Source: Rhodocyclales bacterium (GTDB taxonomy: Bacteria; Pseudomonadota; Gammaproteobacteria; Burkholderiales; Rhodocyclaceae). Taken from it: DNA of 64,000 nucleotides. The stretch covers positions 1 to 64,000 of the forward strand of contig JACRIZ010000009.1 in NCBI GenBank assembly GCA_016235765.1, in the 5' to 3' direction. This document shows, piece by piece, positions 1 through 8,603 of the stretch (the stretch's first letter is position 1; each line of letters begins with the position of its first letter). Below the pieces are notes generated by a model. That model had not been told where the DNA came from, made no database searches, and saw nothing but the letters and a program-made list of their open reading frames with translations. Made by a program: the position numbers and the translations under genes.

Positions 1-522
1 ACCGAATTCGCCCCGAGCAGCAACAATCGCCTTTGCAATCGCATGAGCAAACCGTTCTTCGCCATAGTCCCTGATCACCTTTTCGATTTCGCGTTGTTCG
101 GCCCGGGCCAGGAATTCGGCCGCGGTCTCCCCTTCAGTCGTGTCCATGCGCATGTCCAGCGGCGCATCGAAACGAAAGCTCATGCCTCGTTCGGGCGTAT
201 CCAGTTGCGGCGACGACACCCCGATGTCCAGCAACACCCCATCGACTTCATCGACACCCAAGCCGTCCAGCACTTCGGCCAGCCGGCCAAAAGCCGCATG
301 CACCAGCGTGAAGCGCGGGTCCGCCACTGCCTGGCCCGCCGCCACCGCCGCCGGATCGCGGTCCAGTGCGATCAGCCGCCCGGCCGGCCCCAGCCGCGCC
401 AGGATTGCCCGGCTATGGCCGCCGCGGCCGAAGGTGGCGTCCACATAGAGGCCCTCCGGTCTGACCGCCAACGCTTCGACCGCTTCCTCAAGCAAGACAC
501 TGACATGTGAGCCAGCGCTCAC
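1..522 (-). CDS. rsmH: 16S rRNA (cytosine(1402)-N(4))-methyltransferase RsmH, partial (C-terminus beyond left edge)
   Basis: RsmH (MraW) uses S-adenosylmethionine to N4-methylate C1402 in the decoding centre of 16S rRNA. The visible 174 residues begin [16 protein letters not shown], and the SAM-binding stretch [10 protein letters not shown] lies at about residues 28-37, both typical of the family. I chose the GTG at 520-522 because it overlaps the mraZ stop as GTGA, the usual coupled arrangement at the head of the division and cell wall (dcw) cluster. The rest of the gene, and presumably ftsL and ftsI, lies beyond the edge. Expression is probably driven by the mraZ promoter and controlled by MraZ. 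Confidence 0.93.
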   Translation of the reverse strand, partial: MSAGSHVSVLLEEAVEALAVRPEGLYVDATFGRGGHSRAILARLGPAGRLIALDRDPAAVAAGQAVADPRFTLVHAAFGRLAEVLDGLGVDEVDGVLLDIGVSSPQLDTPERGMSFRFDAPLDMRMDTTEGETAAEFLARAEQREIEKVIRDYGEERFAHAIAKAIVAARGEFG

Positions 523-965
523 AGCGCCAGGTTTTCCATGCCCGGCGGCAGCAACTTGTCGCCCAGCGCGAAAATTTCTTCCTGCTGCTGCTTCCAGCCT
601 GCATCGGACCAGAGTTCGAAATGGCTGCCCTGGCCGACCAGCCAGACGTCCTTGTCCAGGCCGGCGTACTGGCGCAGCTCCGGTGCGATGAGCACGCGGC
701 CGGCGGCATCCAGGTCCAGGTCGACCGCGAAACCGACCAGCAGCCGGCGCAGCTTGGCCGACTGGGCTTCGAGGCTGGGAGCAGCGAGGATGCGGGCGCG
801 GATCGGCTCCCAGTCGGGCGCCGGATACAGGAGCAGGCAGCGATGCGGGTGGGCGGTCAGCACCAGGCGGCCCTCGGCCGCCTTGAGCAGGGCGTCGCGA
901 TGCCGGGCAGGCACGGCCATGCGCCCTTTGGCATCCAGACTCAGCGACGTCGCCCCTTGGAACAT
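519..965 (-). CDS. mraZ: Transcriptional regulator MraZ
   Basis: MraZ is a small DNA-binding regulator of the dcw cluster that represses its own promoter. The 148-residue protein starts [19 protein letters not shown] and carries two SpoVT/AbrB-like repeats, with the DAKGR and DAAGR signatures at about residues 11-15 and 70-74, as expected. An upstream in-frame ATG at 984-986 would add seven residues, but it would lie inside the putative operator and downstream of the -10 element. The ATG at 963-965 is preceded by a TGGGGA Shine-Dalgarno-like stretch, so I prefer it. It overlaps rsmH by 4 bp. Confidence 0.95.
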   Translation of the reverse strand: MFQGATSLSLDAKGRMAVPARHRDALLKAAEGRLVLTAHPHRCLLLYPAPDWEPIRARILAAPSLEAQSAKLRRLLVGFAVDLDLDAAGRVLIAPELRQYAGLDKDVWLVGQGSHFELWSDAGWKQQQEEIFALGDKLLPPGMENLAL

Positions 966-970
966 AGATT

Positions 971-1000
971 CCCCACTTGCCCCCACTTCTTCCCACTTTA
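971..1000 (-). promoter_or_regulatory. Three MraZ-type operator boxes (TGGGN at 10-bp spacing)
   Basis: Read on the minus strand there are three direct repeats AGTGGG at exact 10-bp spacing (units 991-1000, 981-990, 971-980), giving TGGGA, TGGGG and TGGGG separated by 5 nt. E. coli MraZ is known to bind TGGGN boxes with 5-nt spacers upstream of mraZ. Here the first box overlaps the proposed -10 element and the last runs into the mraZ ribosome-binding site, so binding should block transcription directly. Confidence 0.85.
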
Positions 1001-1023
1001 GGGAAGAAAGAACCGGGGGTCAA
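995..1023 (-). promoter_or_regulatory. Probable sigma-70 promoter of mraZ-rsmH
   Basis: On the minus strand a -35 element TTGACC (1018-1023) and a -10 element TAAAGT (995-1000) are separated by 17 bp. This places the start near 988, giving a leader of about 20 nt before the mraZ ATG. The -10 coincides with the first MraZ box. It is a sequence match only. Confidence 0.65.
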
Positions 1024-1070
1024 GGGGAAAACCGGGATTTATTCTGTCCAGACAATGACTTACAGCGCCT

Positions 1071-1095
1071 TTTGAGATAAAAGTCTCAAATTTTT
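1071..1095. other. AT-rich inverted repeat between rnpB and mraZ
   Basis: TTTGAGA (1071-1077) pairs with TCTCAAA (1084-1090) across a 6-nt loop. T5 follows on the plus strand, and the matching A-tract precedes the stem on the minus strand. It lies downstream of rnpB and could help end or process that transcript, but the U-run is on the wrong side for a classical minus-strand terminator. Otherwise 1024-1170 shows nothing I recognise. Confidence 0.3.
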
Positions 1096-1170
1096 ATGCT
1101 GCAAAATCAATGGGGATAGCGCAGAGATTGAATGTGAAACATTAAGAGCATGACAGGCGGGAGGCGAGAT

Positions 1171-1537
1171 GGAAGTCCGCCGATAAGCCGGGTTCTGTCG
1201 TGGGCAACCATTCCTCTGGGACCGCCGTTGCCGACGGCCTCTAGCAGCCTACCCGGGAGCGACGCGAGCCGCGCCAATGCTCCCCTATTTGGCCTTGCCC
1301 CGGATGAGGTTTGCCGTGCCGTCCGTGTTACCACGTCCGCGGTGGGCTCTTACCCCGCCATTTCACCCTTGCCGGTCCTTGCGAACTTAGGCGGTATCTT
1401 TCTGTTGCACTGTCTGTCGCCTTGGGCCGCTTGCGCGGCTTGCTGCGCCCGGCCGTTAGCCGGCATCCTGCTCTATGGGGCCCGGACTTTCCTCCAGATG
1501 CTTTTTACACATCCAGCGGTTGCCTGGCGGACTTCCG
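1171..1537 (-). ncRNA. rnpB: RNase P RNA (class A)
   Basis: This is the catalytic RNA that removes tRNA 5' leaders. On the minus strand the 5' segment GGAAGTCCGCC (near 1527-1537) pairs with GGCGGACTTCC at the 3' end (1171-1181) to form P1. The universal GAGGAAAGTCCGGGC block of P3/P4 sits at about 1482-1496, and the conserved 3' part includes GAACCCGGCTTATCGG. The length of about 367 nt is normal for class A. The ends are set from P1 and may be off by a few bases. Open reading frames across it are not genes. Confidence 0.95.
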
Positions 1538-1543
1538 GATGGA

Positions 1544-1552
1544 ATTGTAACA
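1544..1552 (-). promoter_or_regulatory. Extended -10 promoter of rnpB
   Basis: On the minus strand TGTTACAAT lies about 7 bp before the 5' end of RNase P RNA: an extended -10 (TGn) followed by TACAAT, five of six consensus positions. No good -35 is visible at 17 bp, which fits an extended -10 promoter. It sits just after the stop of the upstream lipoprotein gene. Confidence 0.55.
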
Positions 1553-1558
1553 GCCGGC

Positions 1559-1996
1559 CTACTCTGCCTCGGCGGCGCCGTTGTCGGTTGCGGCGCGATC
1601 CTGGCTCGGGACGAACTTGAATTCGCCGTCCTTCACCGTGAAGGCCCCCACCCGTTCGCCCGGCTCGGGCGGCGGGTCCTGGAAGGTTTCCATGGCGCAG
1701 GTGCGCAGGTCGGTGACGTACCAGCGCTTGGCCTGGCGCAGGATGAAGACGCCGCGCTGCGGCGTATAGACCTCGACCTTGAGCTTGTCGCTCTTGGTCG
1801 GCTTCATGTGGTGGCGACGCTGGCAGTTGGGATGCTGGCGCACGATCAAGTCGAGTTCCCAGCCGCTGCTCCAGAAATATGGCTTGATGCGCTCGACCGT
1901 GATCGCGATTTCGCTGCCTGCGATGTGATAGGCGGCCGGTTCCTTGGCACAGCCCGACACCAGCAGGACCAGCAGCGGCAGAACGAATCGCATCAT
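1559..1996 (-). CDS. Hypothetical lipoprotein
   Basis: The 145-residue protein begins [20 protein letters not shown], a short signal peptide with the lipobox VSGC (Cys16), so it is predicted to be lipidated and exported. The mature part has no domain I recognise; it has cysteines at about positions 58 and 100 and an acidic tail. The ATG at 1994-1996 overlaps the pyrC stop as ATGA, so it is translationally coupled to pyrC, although a shared function is not evident. Function unknown. Confidence 0.75.
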   Translation of the reverse strand: MMRFVLPLLVLLVSGCAKEPAAYHIAGSEIAITVERIKPYFWSSGWELDLIVRQHPNCQRRHHMKPTKSDKLKVEVYTPQRGVFILRQAKRWYVTDLRTCAMETFQDPPPEPGERVGAFTVKDGEFKFVPSQDRAATDNGAAEAE

Positions 1997-3027
1997 GTCA
2001 GTCTCCAGGCCACGGTCTCATTGGCACGCAGCGGCACCAGGACGTCGCCATCTACGTAGGGCAGCGTGGCGGGCACGGTCCAGCTCTCCTTCACCAGCGT
2101 GATGCGGCCGGCATTGCGCGGCAGGCCGTAGAAGTCGGCACCGAAGTGGCTGGCGAAGCCCTCCAGCCTGTCGAGCGCACCCGCGGCCTCGAAGGCTTCG
2201 GCGTACAGCTCGATGCCGGCATGCGCGGTGTAGCAGCCGGCACAGCCGCAGGCCGCTTCCTTGGTGCTCCGGCCGTGCGGCGCCGAGTCGGTGCCGAGGA
2301 AGAACTTCGGGTTGCCGGAAATCGCCGCGGCGACCAGCGCCTGGCGATGCCGCTCGCGCTTGAGCACGGGCAGGCAGTAGTGATGCGGCCGGATGCCGCC
2401 CTGGAAGATGGCGTTGCGGTTGAGCAGCAGGTGGTGTGCGGTGAGCGTCGCCGCGACGTTGGCGCCATGAGCCAGCACGAAGTCGACGCCATCCTGGGTC
2501 GTCACATGTTCGAGCACCAGCTTCAGCGCCGGGAGGTCCTCCAGCAGCGGGGCAAGCACCCGCTCGATGAACACCGCCTCGCGGTCGAAGATGTCGACCG
2601 CAGTATCGGTCACCTCGCCATGCACCAGCAGCGGCACGCCGAGCGCTTCCATCTTCGCCAGCGTCGCGCGGCAGCGCGCGAGATCGGTCACGCCCGCATC
2701 GGAGTTGGTGGTCGCACCGGCCGGGTAGAGCTTCACCGCATGCACGAAACCGCTCGCCTTCGCCTCCTCGATCTCCGCCGGCGGCAGGTTGTCGGTGAGG
2801 TAAAGCGTCATCAACGGCTGGAAAGGCAGTCCCCGCGGTACGCCTCCGAGAATGCGCTCGCGGTAGGCGGCGGCCTGCTCGACCGTGGTCACCGGCGGCT
2901 TGAGGTTGGGCATGACAATGGCGCGGGCGAAGCGGCGCGCGGTATCGGGCAGCACGGCCGCCATGGCCGCACCGTCGCGCAGGTGCAAGTGCCAGTCGTC
3001 AGGGCGGGCGATAGTCAGCGTTTGCAT
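1993..3027 (-). CDS. pyrC: Dihydroorotase
   Basis: The enzyme cyclises N-carbamoyl-L-aspartate to L-dihydroorotate in pyrimidine synthesis. The 344-residue length fits the class II E. coli-type family. Binuclear metal residues are visible: H13 and H15 in the HLHLRDG motif, the carboxylated lysine K99 in AVKLYPAG, H136 (VHGE), H174 (EHVTT) and D247 in GTDSAPH. It lies 10 bp downstream of rsmI and overlaps the following lipoprotein gene by 4 bp. Confidence 0.97.
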   Translation of the reverse strand: MQTLTIARPDDWHLHLRDGAAMAAVLPDTARRFARAIVMPNLKPPVTTVEQAAAYRERILGGVPRGLPFQPLMTLYLTDNLPPAEIEEAKASGFVHAVKLYPAGATTNSDAGVTDLARCRATLAKMEALGVPLLVHGEVTDTAVDIFDREAVFIERVLAPLLEDLPALKLVLEHVTTQDGVDFVLAHGANVAATLTAHHLLLNRNAIFQGGIRPHHYCLPVLKRERHRQALVAAAISGNPKFFLGTDSAPHGRSTKEAACGCAGCYTAHAGIELYAEAFEAAGALDRLEGFASHFGADFYGLPRNAGRITLVKESWTVPATLPYVDGDVLVPLRANETVAWRLT

Positions 3028-3037
3028 GGCGCCGATT

Positions 3038-3880
3038 CTATCCGTCCTTCAACTGCAGCGCCCTCTCGTAGAGCGCGTTCTTCGCCGAGCCGGTGATCTC
3101 CGCGGCCAGCTTGGCCGCCTGCTTGAGCGGCAATTCGGCGAGCAGCGCCTTCAGCACGCGCTCGGATTCCGCCGACAGCCCGACGCTCGGCGGCGGCGCC
3201 GAAACGACCAGCACGAACTCGCCGCGCTTGCGGTTCTCGTCGGCGGCCAGCCAGGCCGGGCCCTCGGCGAGCGGCATCACGGCGATCTGCTCGAACAGCT
3301 TGGTCAGTTCGCGGGCCACCACCAGGGTGCGTTCCGGCTCCAGGACAGCGACAAGGTCGGCGACGGCCTCCTCGACGCGGTGCGGCGCTTCGTAGAAAAC
3401 CAGCGCCGCAGGAATGCCCTTCAGCGCCTCGATCTCGTGCCGCCGCGCCGTCGGCTTGGGCGGCAGGAAGCCGGCGAACAGGAAGCGCGCGTCGGGCAGG
3501 CCGGCTGCGGAGAGCGCGGTGATCGCCGCGCTCGGCCCCGGCAGCGGCACGACGCGGAAGCCGGCGGCGCGGACGGCGGCGCAGGCGCGCGCCCCGGGAT
3601 CGGAAATGCCGGGGGTGCCGGCATCGGAGATCAGCGCCACCTTGCGCCCCGCCCGCAGCGCCTCGACGACGCGCACCGAGGCGGCGGCCTCGTTGTGCTC
3701 GTGCAGCGGCACCGTCTGCGCCCGGATGCCATGGTGGTCGAGCAGGGTGTGCGCGTGGCGGGTGTCTTCGCAGGCGATCAGGTCGGCGCCGCGCAGGGTT
3801 TCCAGGGCGCGCTGCGTGATGTCGCCGAGGTTCCCGATCGGCGTGGCGACGACATACAATGCATTCGGAATGTCATTCAT
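3038..3880 (-). CDS. rsmI: 16S rRNA (cytidine(1402)-2'-O)-methyltransferase RsmI
   Basis: RsmI 2'-O-methylates C1402 of 16S rRNA, the same nucleotide that RsmH methylates on N4; both genes lie within this 4-kb stretch. The 280-residue tetrapyrrole-methylase fold protein shows [15 protein letters not shown] at the N-terminus, [20 protein letters not shown] (SAM binding) and PLPGPSA. I chose the ATG at 3878-3880; an ATG three codons upstream (3887-3889) is also possible. It is divergent from yraN with only 12-21 bp between starts. Confidence 0.95.
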   Translation of the reverse strand: MNDIPNALYVVATPIGNLGDITQRALETLRGADLIACEDTRHAHTLLDHHGIRAQTVPLHEHNEAAASVRVVEALRAGRKVALISDAGTPGISDPGARACAAVRAAGFRVVPLPGPSAAITALSAAGLPDARFLFAGFLPPKPTARRHEIEALKGIPAALVFYEAPHRVEEAVADLVAVLEPERTLVVARELTKLFEQIAVMPLAEGPAWLAADENRKRGEFVLVVSAPPPSVGLSAESERVLKALLAELPLKQAAKLAAEITGSAKNALYERALQLKDG

Positions 3881-3901
3881 GCCGACCATTGTCCCAGCGC
3901 G

Positions 3902-4255
3902 ATGAGCGCGACACAAGCCAAAGGCGCAGCCGCGGAGGAAGCGGCGGCGCAATACCTGGCGGCGCGCGGCCTGCGCGTCGTCGAGCGCAACTTCCGCATC
4001 CGCGGCGGCGAGATCGACCTGATCTGCCGCGACGGCGCCACCGTCGTCTTCGTCGAGGTCCGCCTGCGCCGGCGTGCCGACTACGGCGGCGCCGCTGCCA
4101 GCATCACCGCGGCCAAGCAGGCGAAGATCGTCATGGCGGCACGGCACTGGCTGGTTCGGCACGGCCAGTACAACGACAGCCCATGCCGCTTCGACTGCGT
4201 GCTGACGGACGGTGGGCACATCGAATGGCTGCGCGATGCGTTCGCTGCTGATTAG
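3902..4255 (+). CDS. yraN: UPF0102 family protein YraN
   Basis: This 117-residue YraN-family protein has a predicted PD-(D/E)XK nuclease-like fold, and its function is unproven. Visible family features are ERNFRIRGGEIDLICRDG and VVFVEVRLRR, the putative E-x-D / E-x-R metal site at about residues 39-60. It begins the plus-strand run yraN-HIRAN-SIS-dolP, resembling the E. coli yraN-diaA-dolP order next to rsmI. Its 3' end overlaps the HIRAN gene by 20 bp. Confidence 0.92.
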   Translation: MSATQAKGAAAEEAAAQYLAARGLRVVERNFRIRGGEIDLICRDGATVVFVEVRLRRRADYGGAAASITAAKQAKIVMAARHWLVRHGQYNDSPCRFDCVLTDGGHIEWLRDAFAAD

Positions 4256-4601
4256 CCTCCTGCTCGCTGTCGCCGCGTCCACACACGCCCAGACGGTCAA
4301 GCTTCTGGTACAGAGTTCGCCCCTCGCCGGCTTCCAGTACCACGCTGGCGAGGAACTTTGGCCTGCGCTGCGGGTCGGTGAGGTTTTGACTTTGGTGCGG
4401 GAACCGGACAATCCGCATGACCGCAACGCGGTACGCGTCGAGTGGCAAGGCCACAAGCTGGGCTACCTGCCGCGGACGGAAAACCGGGCGGTCGCCGCCG
4501 AGATGGATCGCGGCACGGCCGTCGCCGGCCGGATCGCCCGCCTGCAGGCACACCGAAATCCGTGGCAGCGCTTGTTGATCGAGGTGTTTGTTGTCTTTTA
4601 A
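4236..4601 (+). CDS. Exported HIRAN-domain protein
   Basis: The 121-residue protein begins MRSLLISLLLAVAASTHAQT, a signal peptide likely cleaved after AQ or nearby. The rest is a HIRAN domain, seen in LVREPDNPHDRNAVRVEW followed by GHKLGYLPR (about residues 52-80). HIRAN domains occur in SNF2/HLTF proteins, where they bind 3' DNA ends, so an exported version needs another ligand. I chose the ATG at 4236 because the signal peptide starts there; a frame extending upstream to 4212 only overlaps yraN more. Function unknown. Confidence 0.75.
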   Translation: MRSLLISLLLAVAASTHAQTVKLLVQSSPLAGFQYHAGEELWPALRVGEVLTLVREPDNPHDRNAVRVEWQGHKLGYLPRTENRAVAAEMDRGTAVAGRIARLQAHRNPWQRLLIEVFVVF

Positions 4602-4653
4602 CCGGCCAATTCCGTCGGCTTTGGCCGGGTGCCCCGGATAGAATTGCAGGACT

Positions 4654-5247
4654 ATGGATATCAATCGACGAATTCGCGACCAGTTCGCCAACAGCGTGGC
4701 CACCAAGCAACAGGCGGCCGAGGCGATGGCCGGGCCGATCGCCGAGGCCATCAGGCTGATGACCGCCTCGCTGCGCATGGGCGGCAAGATCATGGCCTGC
4801 GGCAATGGCGGCTCGGCGGCCGACTCGCAGCACTTCGCGGCGGAACTGCTGAACCGCTTCGAGCGCGAGCGGGCGCCGCTGGCGGCCATCGCCCTGACCA
4901 CCGACACCTCGACGCTGACCTCGATCGCCAACGATTACCATTACGACCAGGTCTTCGCCAAACAGGTAGCTGCGCTGGGCCGCACGGGCGACGTGCTGCT
5001 GGCGATCTCGACCTCGGGCAATTCGCCCAACGTGCTGGCGGCCATGGCCGTGGCCCATGACCGCGGCGTGCGCGTCGTAGCGCTGACCGGCAAGGGCGGC
5101 GGCAGCATGGCGGCCGCGCTTGCCGACGGCGACATTCACCTGTGCGTGCCGGCCAGCCGGACGGCGCGCATCCAGGAGGTTCACCTCCTCACCCTGCATT
5201 GCCTGTGCGACGGCATCGATACCCTCTTGCTTGGAGACCAACAATGA
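4654..5247 (+). CDS. gmhA: SIS-domain protein: phosphoheptose isomerase GmhA / DnaA-initiator-associating DiaA type
   Basis: This 197-residue single-SIS protein has [17 protein letters not shown] at about residues 49-65 and [11 protein letters not shown]. The family contains GmhA (sedoheptulose-7-phosphate isomerase, first step of heptose synthesis for LPS) and DiaA (DnaA partner). Position after yraN and before a dolP-like gene matches diaA; the rfaE2 gene 640 bp downstream favours a heptose role. The paralogues are too alike to separate from sequence alone. Its stop overlaps the dolP start (ATGA). Confidence 0.85.
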   Translation: MDINRRIRDQFANSVATKQQAAEAMAGPIAEAIRLMTASLRMGGKIMACGNGGSAADSQHFAAELLNRFERERAPLAAIALTTDTSTLTSIANDYHYDQVFAKQVAALGRTGDVLLAISTSGNSPNVLAAMAVAHDRGVRVVALTGKGGGSMAAALADGDIHLCVPASRTARIQEVHLLTLHCLCDGIDTLLLGDQQ

Positions 5248-5876
5248 AGAAACCCATCGTCCTGTGGCTGGCTCTCGCGGCGCTCGTGCCCACGTTGACG
5301 GGCTGCTTCCCCGCCGCCGTGATCGGTGTCGGCGCCGGCGCGCTGATGGTCGCCGACCGCCGCATCTCGGAGACCTACCTTGCCGACGAGGCCATCGAGG
5401 TGCGCGCCAACAACCGCATCAACGAGTATTTCGGTTCCGCGACGCACGTCAATGTCACCAGCTTCAACCGCGGCGTGCTGCTCTCCGGCGAGTGCCTGAG
5501 CCATGAGGACAAGGCCCGGATCGAGCAGATCGTCACCGGCGTGCCCAATGTCCGCGTCGTCTACAACCAACTGCTTATCGCCCAGGCGAGCACGTTGGGC
5601 GGGCGCAGCAACGACGCGTTCGTCACCTCGAAGGTCAAGGGACGCTTCCTCGATTCCAAGCAGTTCTCGGCCAACCACGTGAAAGTGGTCACCGAGTGGG
5701 GCACGGTCTTCCTGCTCGGCATGGTCACCCAGCAGGAAGCCGACGCAGCGGTCGAAATCGCCCGTACTACCAGCGGCGTGCTGAAAGTGGTGCGCCTGTT
5801 CGAGATCATCACCCCGGAAGAGGCAGCCCGGCTCGACGTCCGGACCAATCAGAACCCCTCGCCCAGGACGCAGTAG
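5244..5876 (+). CDS. dolP: BON-domain outer-membrane lipoprotein, DolP (YraP) type
   Basis: The 210-residue lipoprotein starts [21 protein letters not shown], with lipobox LTGC at Cys21, followed by a short hydrophobic glycine-rich stretch. Two BON domains follow, at about residues 47-115 ([13 protein letters not shown]) and 125-195 ([19 protein letters not shown]). E. coli DolP binds anionic phospholipid at division sites and supports outer-membrane integrity and BAM activity. Gene order next to the SIS gene supports orthology. The ATG at 5244 overlaps the upstream stop. Confidence 0.88.
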   Translation: MKKPIVLWLALAALVPTLTGCFPAAVIGVGAGALMVADRRISETYLADEAIEVRANNRINEYFGSATHVNVTSFNRGVLLSGECLSHEDKARIEQIVTGVPNVRVVYNQLLIAQASTLGGRSNDAFVTSKVKGRFLDSKQFSANHVKVVTEWGTVFLLGMVTQQEADAAVEIARTTSGVLKVVRLFEIITPEEAARLDVRTNQNPSPRTQ

Positions 5877-5882
5877 GCCGCA

Positions 5883-6368
5883 ATGAGCGCCGCACCGGCT
5901 TTCGAGGCCAAGATCTGCGCGCCCGACCAACTCGCGGCGCGCATCGCGACACTGCCGCGGCCGCTGGTGTTCACCAACGGCTGCTTCGACATCCTGCATC
6001 GCGGCCACGCCACTTACCTCGCCCAGGCGCGCAGCCTGGGCGCCAGCCTGCTGGTGGCCGTCAACAGCGATGCCTCGGTAAGGCGCCAGGGCAAGGGCGA
6101 GGACCGGCCGATCAATGTCCTCGCGGACCGCATGGCCGTACTGGCCGCGCTCGAATGCGTGTCGCTGGTCACCTGGTTCGACGAGGACACGCCAATCGCG
6201 CGCATCATCGAAGCCCGGCCGAACATTCTGGTGAAGGGCGGCGACTGGCCGGTCGACCGGATCGTCGGCGCCCCGGAGGTCATCGGCTGGGGCGGCAGCG
6301 TGCACTCGATCCCCTTCATCCATTTGCGGTCCACGACCGCGCTGCTGGAAAAGATTCGCCGACTCTAA
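5883..6368 (+). CDS. rfaE2: D-glycero-beta-D-manno-heptose 1-phosphate adenylyltransferase (stand-alone RfaE2)
   Basis: It transfers AMP from ATP to heptose-1-phosphate, giving ADP-heptose for the LPS core. The 161-residue cytidylyltransferase-like protein shows FTNGCFDILHRGH (HxGH nucleotide motif) at about residues 31-43 and ILVKGGDWPVDRIVG. In E. coli this is the C-terminal half of HldE; here it is separate, as in many betaproteobacteria. It lies 6 bp after the dolP-like gene and probably shares its transcript. Confidence 0.92.
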   Translation: MSAAPAFEAKICAPDQLAARIATLPRPLVFTNGCFDILHRGHATYLAQARSLGASLLVAVNSDASVRRQGKGEDRPINVLADRMAVLAALECVSLVTWFDEDTPIARIIEARPNILVKGGDWPVDRIVGAPEVIGWGGSVHSIPFIHLRSTTALLEKIRRL

Positions 6369-6405
6369 GCGCCATACGCCGTCCGGCATGGTAAGGTTTC
6401 CCCCG

Positions 6406-7113
6406 ATGCCTACCGAGAAGAAACCGACGCCCGAGCTTTCCGTTCCTGCGCTGCTGGCGCAGTTGCCGCTTTTTTCCGCCTTGGCGCCCGAGCAGATTCA
6501 GCGGATCGCCGCCGCCGTCCGCGAGAAGCAACTGGCCAAGGGAGAAATGCTTTTCCAGAAGGGCGATCCGGCACGCGGCTTCTTCATCGTCGTATCCGGA
6601 CAAGTCAAGCTGGCGCTGCCGTCGGCCCAGGGCAACGAGAAGGTCGTCGAGATCATCGGCGCGCGCCAGAGCTTCGGCGAGGCGGTGATGTTCATGGACC
6701 GCCCGTTCCCGGTTTTCGCCGAGGCGCTGGTCGACACGAAGCTGCTCCACATCGGCAAGGACGCCGTCTTCGAGCTGATCGAATCGGATGCGTCATTCTC
6801 GCGCCGCCTGCTGGCAGGCCTGTCGATGCGCCTGCATTCGCTGGTCGCGGACGTCGAGACCTACTCGCTGCGCTCGAGCGCGCAACGCCTGATCGGGTAC
6901 CTGCTGCAGCACAGCCCGAACGAGGATGAAGCGGTGAATAGCGTCGAGATCAAGTTGCCCACGTCCAAGCACATCATTGCCTCGCGGCTCAACCTGACGC
7001 CGGAAACCCTTTCGCGGATCCTCCACGACCTGGCCGATGCCGGCCTGATCGAAGTTCACGGCCGCATCATCACGGTTCCCGACCTGCGGCGCCTGCGCCA
7101 GCACGATTTCTGA
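6406..7113 (+). CDS. Crp/Fnr family regulator, DNR-like (no Fe-S cysteines)
   Basis: The 235-residue protein has an N-terminal cyclic-nucleotide-binding-like beta-roll (about 15-130), a dimerisation helix and a C-terminal winged HTH. The recognition helix TPETLSRILHDL keeps the E-xx-S-R residues with which FNR reads TTGAT half sites. It has no cysteine, so it cannot hold an FNR-type cluster; haem/NO-sensing DNR-type regulators look like this. I chose the ATG at 6406, which has TAAGG upstream; an ATG at 6388 is possible. A perfect TTGAT-N4-ATCAA site lies at 9100, upstream of the hemerythrin group, a likely target. Confidence 0.88.
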   Translation: MPTEKKPTPELSVPALLAQLPLFSALAPEQIQRIAAAVREKQLAKGEMLFQKGDPARGFFIVVSGQVKLALPSAQGNEKVVEIIGARQSFGEAVMFMDRPFPVFAEALVDTKLLHIGKDAVFELIESDASFSRRLLAGLSMRLHSLVADVETYSLRSSAQRLIGYLLQHSPNEDEAVNSVEIKLPTSKHIIASRLNLTPETLSRILHDLADAGLIEVHGRIITVPDLRRLRQHDF

Positions 7114-8371
7114 AGCCCTGGTAGCGGCGCACGGCGTCGATCAGGTTCCAGCCCAGCCAGGCGCACGATGCGGCAAACGCCGCGCCGGCCGCCACCAGGA
7201 CCTCCGCGTAGAACGTCGCCAGGAGCAGCAAGGTCACCGAGGCGAAATGCAGGCGCAGTTGCAGCCGCTGCGCCCGCTCCGGGGCAATTTCCCGCATGTT
7301 CGGTACCGTCCCGCCGATGCCGGCCTGGCGCTGCAAATGCAGCCAGCACAGGAAGGGCACGATCTTGTACATCATGCCGTTGATGAGGGACACGAAGGTT
7401 CCCGCAATGACCAGCGCGCCCAGCCACCAGGCGGCGGCCGGCTCGTCGCCAAGCGCCGGCACCAGCACCATCGCCGCGGCGGAAGCGAACGCGGCCAGCA
7501 GGCAGATCATGGCGCCGCGGAAGAAATGGAAGGTCGGATCGGCGATGCGACGCCGGCGTCGCGCTTGCAGCCACAAGGTCACCCCGGCAAACACGGCGGC
7601 AACGCCGAGGCCGGCCAGCCAGACCAGCGGCAGCCAGTCGGCGCCGGCATCGAGCAACTGCGTTGACCAGGCAAGCAGCACGCCGACCAGGACGATCGGC
7701 GCCCAGCGGGCGAATGCCGCCGGATATTGCGGCGTGAGCTGGAACATCGGCACCACGAAGTAGGACACGCCCAGCACCAGCATCAGCGCCCAGCCGCCCA
7801 GGCCCCAGGCGGCATGCACGTTGGTCACCTGCACCAGCGGCCATGCGTGCGAGCCGGCGATTCCTTCGGCGAGGCTTGCGCCGAGCACGACGGTGACGGC
7901 CAGCCCCGCCACGGCCACCCGCAGCGCGGCGATGGTCGCACCGCGCGCCGGCGTGCGCAGCAACGCGGACCCGACCAGCGCAACGTGCAGCAGGACGGTC
8001 GGCAGGAACAGGCCTGCCGCCAGCCGCAGCAGGCTGCCGTTCGCGGCGAGGAAACCGGCCACCAGCAGCGCCGTCGCCGCAATGTACATGGGATGAATGA
8101 TGGCCGCCGCCAGGCGCGGACGCCAGACATTGCCGCCCGCCGCCACGGGCACGAACTGGAACAGCGCGCCGGTCATGGCCTGGAGCAGGAAGCCGGCCAC
8201 CAGCAGGTGGGTCAGCGCCAGCGCCTGCGGCGTCCAGCGCGACAGCACGGCCACCTCTCCCGACCACGCCAGGAGCAGTCCTGCGGCGACGCCGAACCAG
8301 GGCGCCGTCAGCAGGAAGCGCAGCGGCACGCCAATCGGCGGTGCCTGGTCGAAGGACAGGTTGGGATGCAC
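7070..8371 (-). CDS. Polytopic membrane protein, NnrS / haem-copper-oxidase-subunit-I-like
   Basis: About 433 residues with roughly 12 hydrophobic segments. Histidine-containing segments such as THLLVAGFLLQAMTGALFQF and MYKIVPFLCWLHLQ recall NnrS and cytochrome oxidase subunit I-like proteins of denitrifiers. The exact family is uncertain. I chose a GTG at 8369-8371 (V-H-P-N-L-S) 16 bp after the DUF2249 stop; extending upstream would overlap that gene in a different frame. The 3' end overlaps the convergent Crp/Fnr gene by 44 bp. Context (hemerythrin, DUF2249, FNR/DNR box) suggests a role in NO or nitrosative stress. Confidence 0.7.
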   Translation of the reverse strand: MHPNLSFDQAPPIGVPLRFLLTAPWFGVAAGLLLAWSGEVAVLSRWTPQALALTHLLVAGFLLQAMTGALFQFVPVAAGGNVWRPRLAAAIIHPMYIAATALLVAGFLAANGSLLRLAAGLFLPTVLLHVALVGSALLRTPARGATIAALRVAVAGLAVTVVLGASLAEGIAGSHAWPLVQVTNVHAAWGLGGWALMLVLGVSYFVVPMFQLTPQYPAAFARWAPIVLVGVLLAWSTQLLDAGADWLPLVWLAGLGVAAVFAGVTLWLQARRRRRIADPTFHFFRGAMICLLAAFASAAAMVLVPALGDEPAAAWWLGALVIAGTFVSLINGMMYKIVPFLCWLHLQRQAGIGGTVPNMREIAPERAQRLQLRLHFASVTLLLLATFYAEVLVAAGAAFAASCAWLGWNLIDAVRRYQGFRNRAGAGAAGREP

Positions 8372-8387
8372 TGCCGCCACCTCCCGT

Positions 8388-8603
8388 TCAGGCCTTGCGG
8401 ATGCGGATCTCGCGCGTGCCGTCCGATTGCAGATCCTCGGTCCAGACGTAGCCTTCGCGGCGCAGGATGTTGAACAGCGGATGGGGCTGGCAGTACAGGA
8501 GCAGAACCAGCTCATCGTCCGCCGCCAGGCCGTCGAGCGCCAGGAGCGTCAGCTCCAGCGGTTCCGGCGGGACCATCTCGCGACCGTCGATCAGGTGGGG
8601 CAT
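8388..8603 (-). CDS. DUF2249 domain protein
   Basis: A 71-residue protein from MPHLIDGREM to EIRIRKA. Its core PPEPLELTLLALDGL, then LLLYCQPHPLFNILRREGY, matches the small TusA-like DUF2249 family. These are often encoded beside hemerythrin and NO-related genes; the biochemical role is unknown. The start overlaps the hemerythrin gene by 13 bp, so it is very probably translated from the same mRNA. Confidence 0.8.
   Translation of the reverse strand: MPHLIDGREMVPPEPLELTLLALDGLAADDELVLLLYCQPHPLFNILRREGYVWTEDLQSDGTREIRIRKA

Noticed and set aside
1150-1620. Open frames over 1107-1620
   Set aside because: They lie over RNase P RNA, whose structure explains the sequence.
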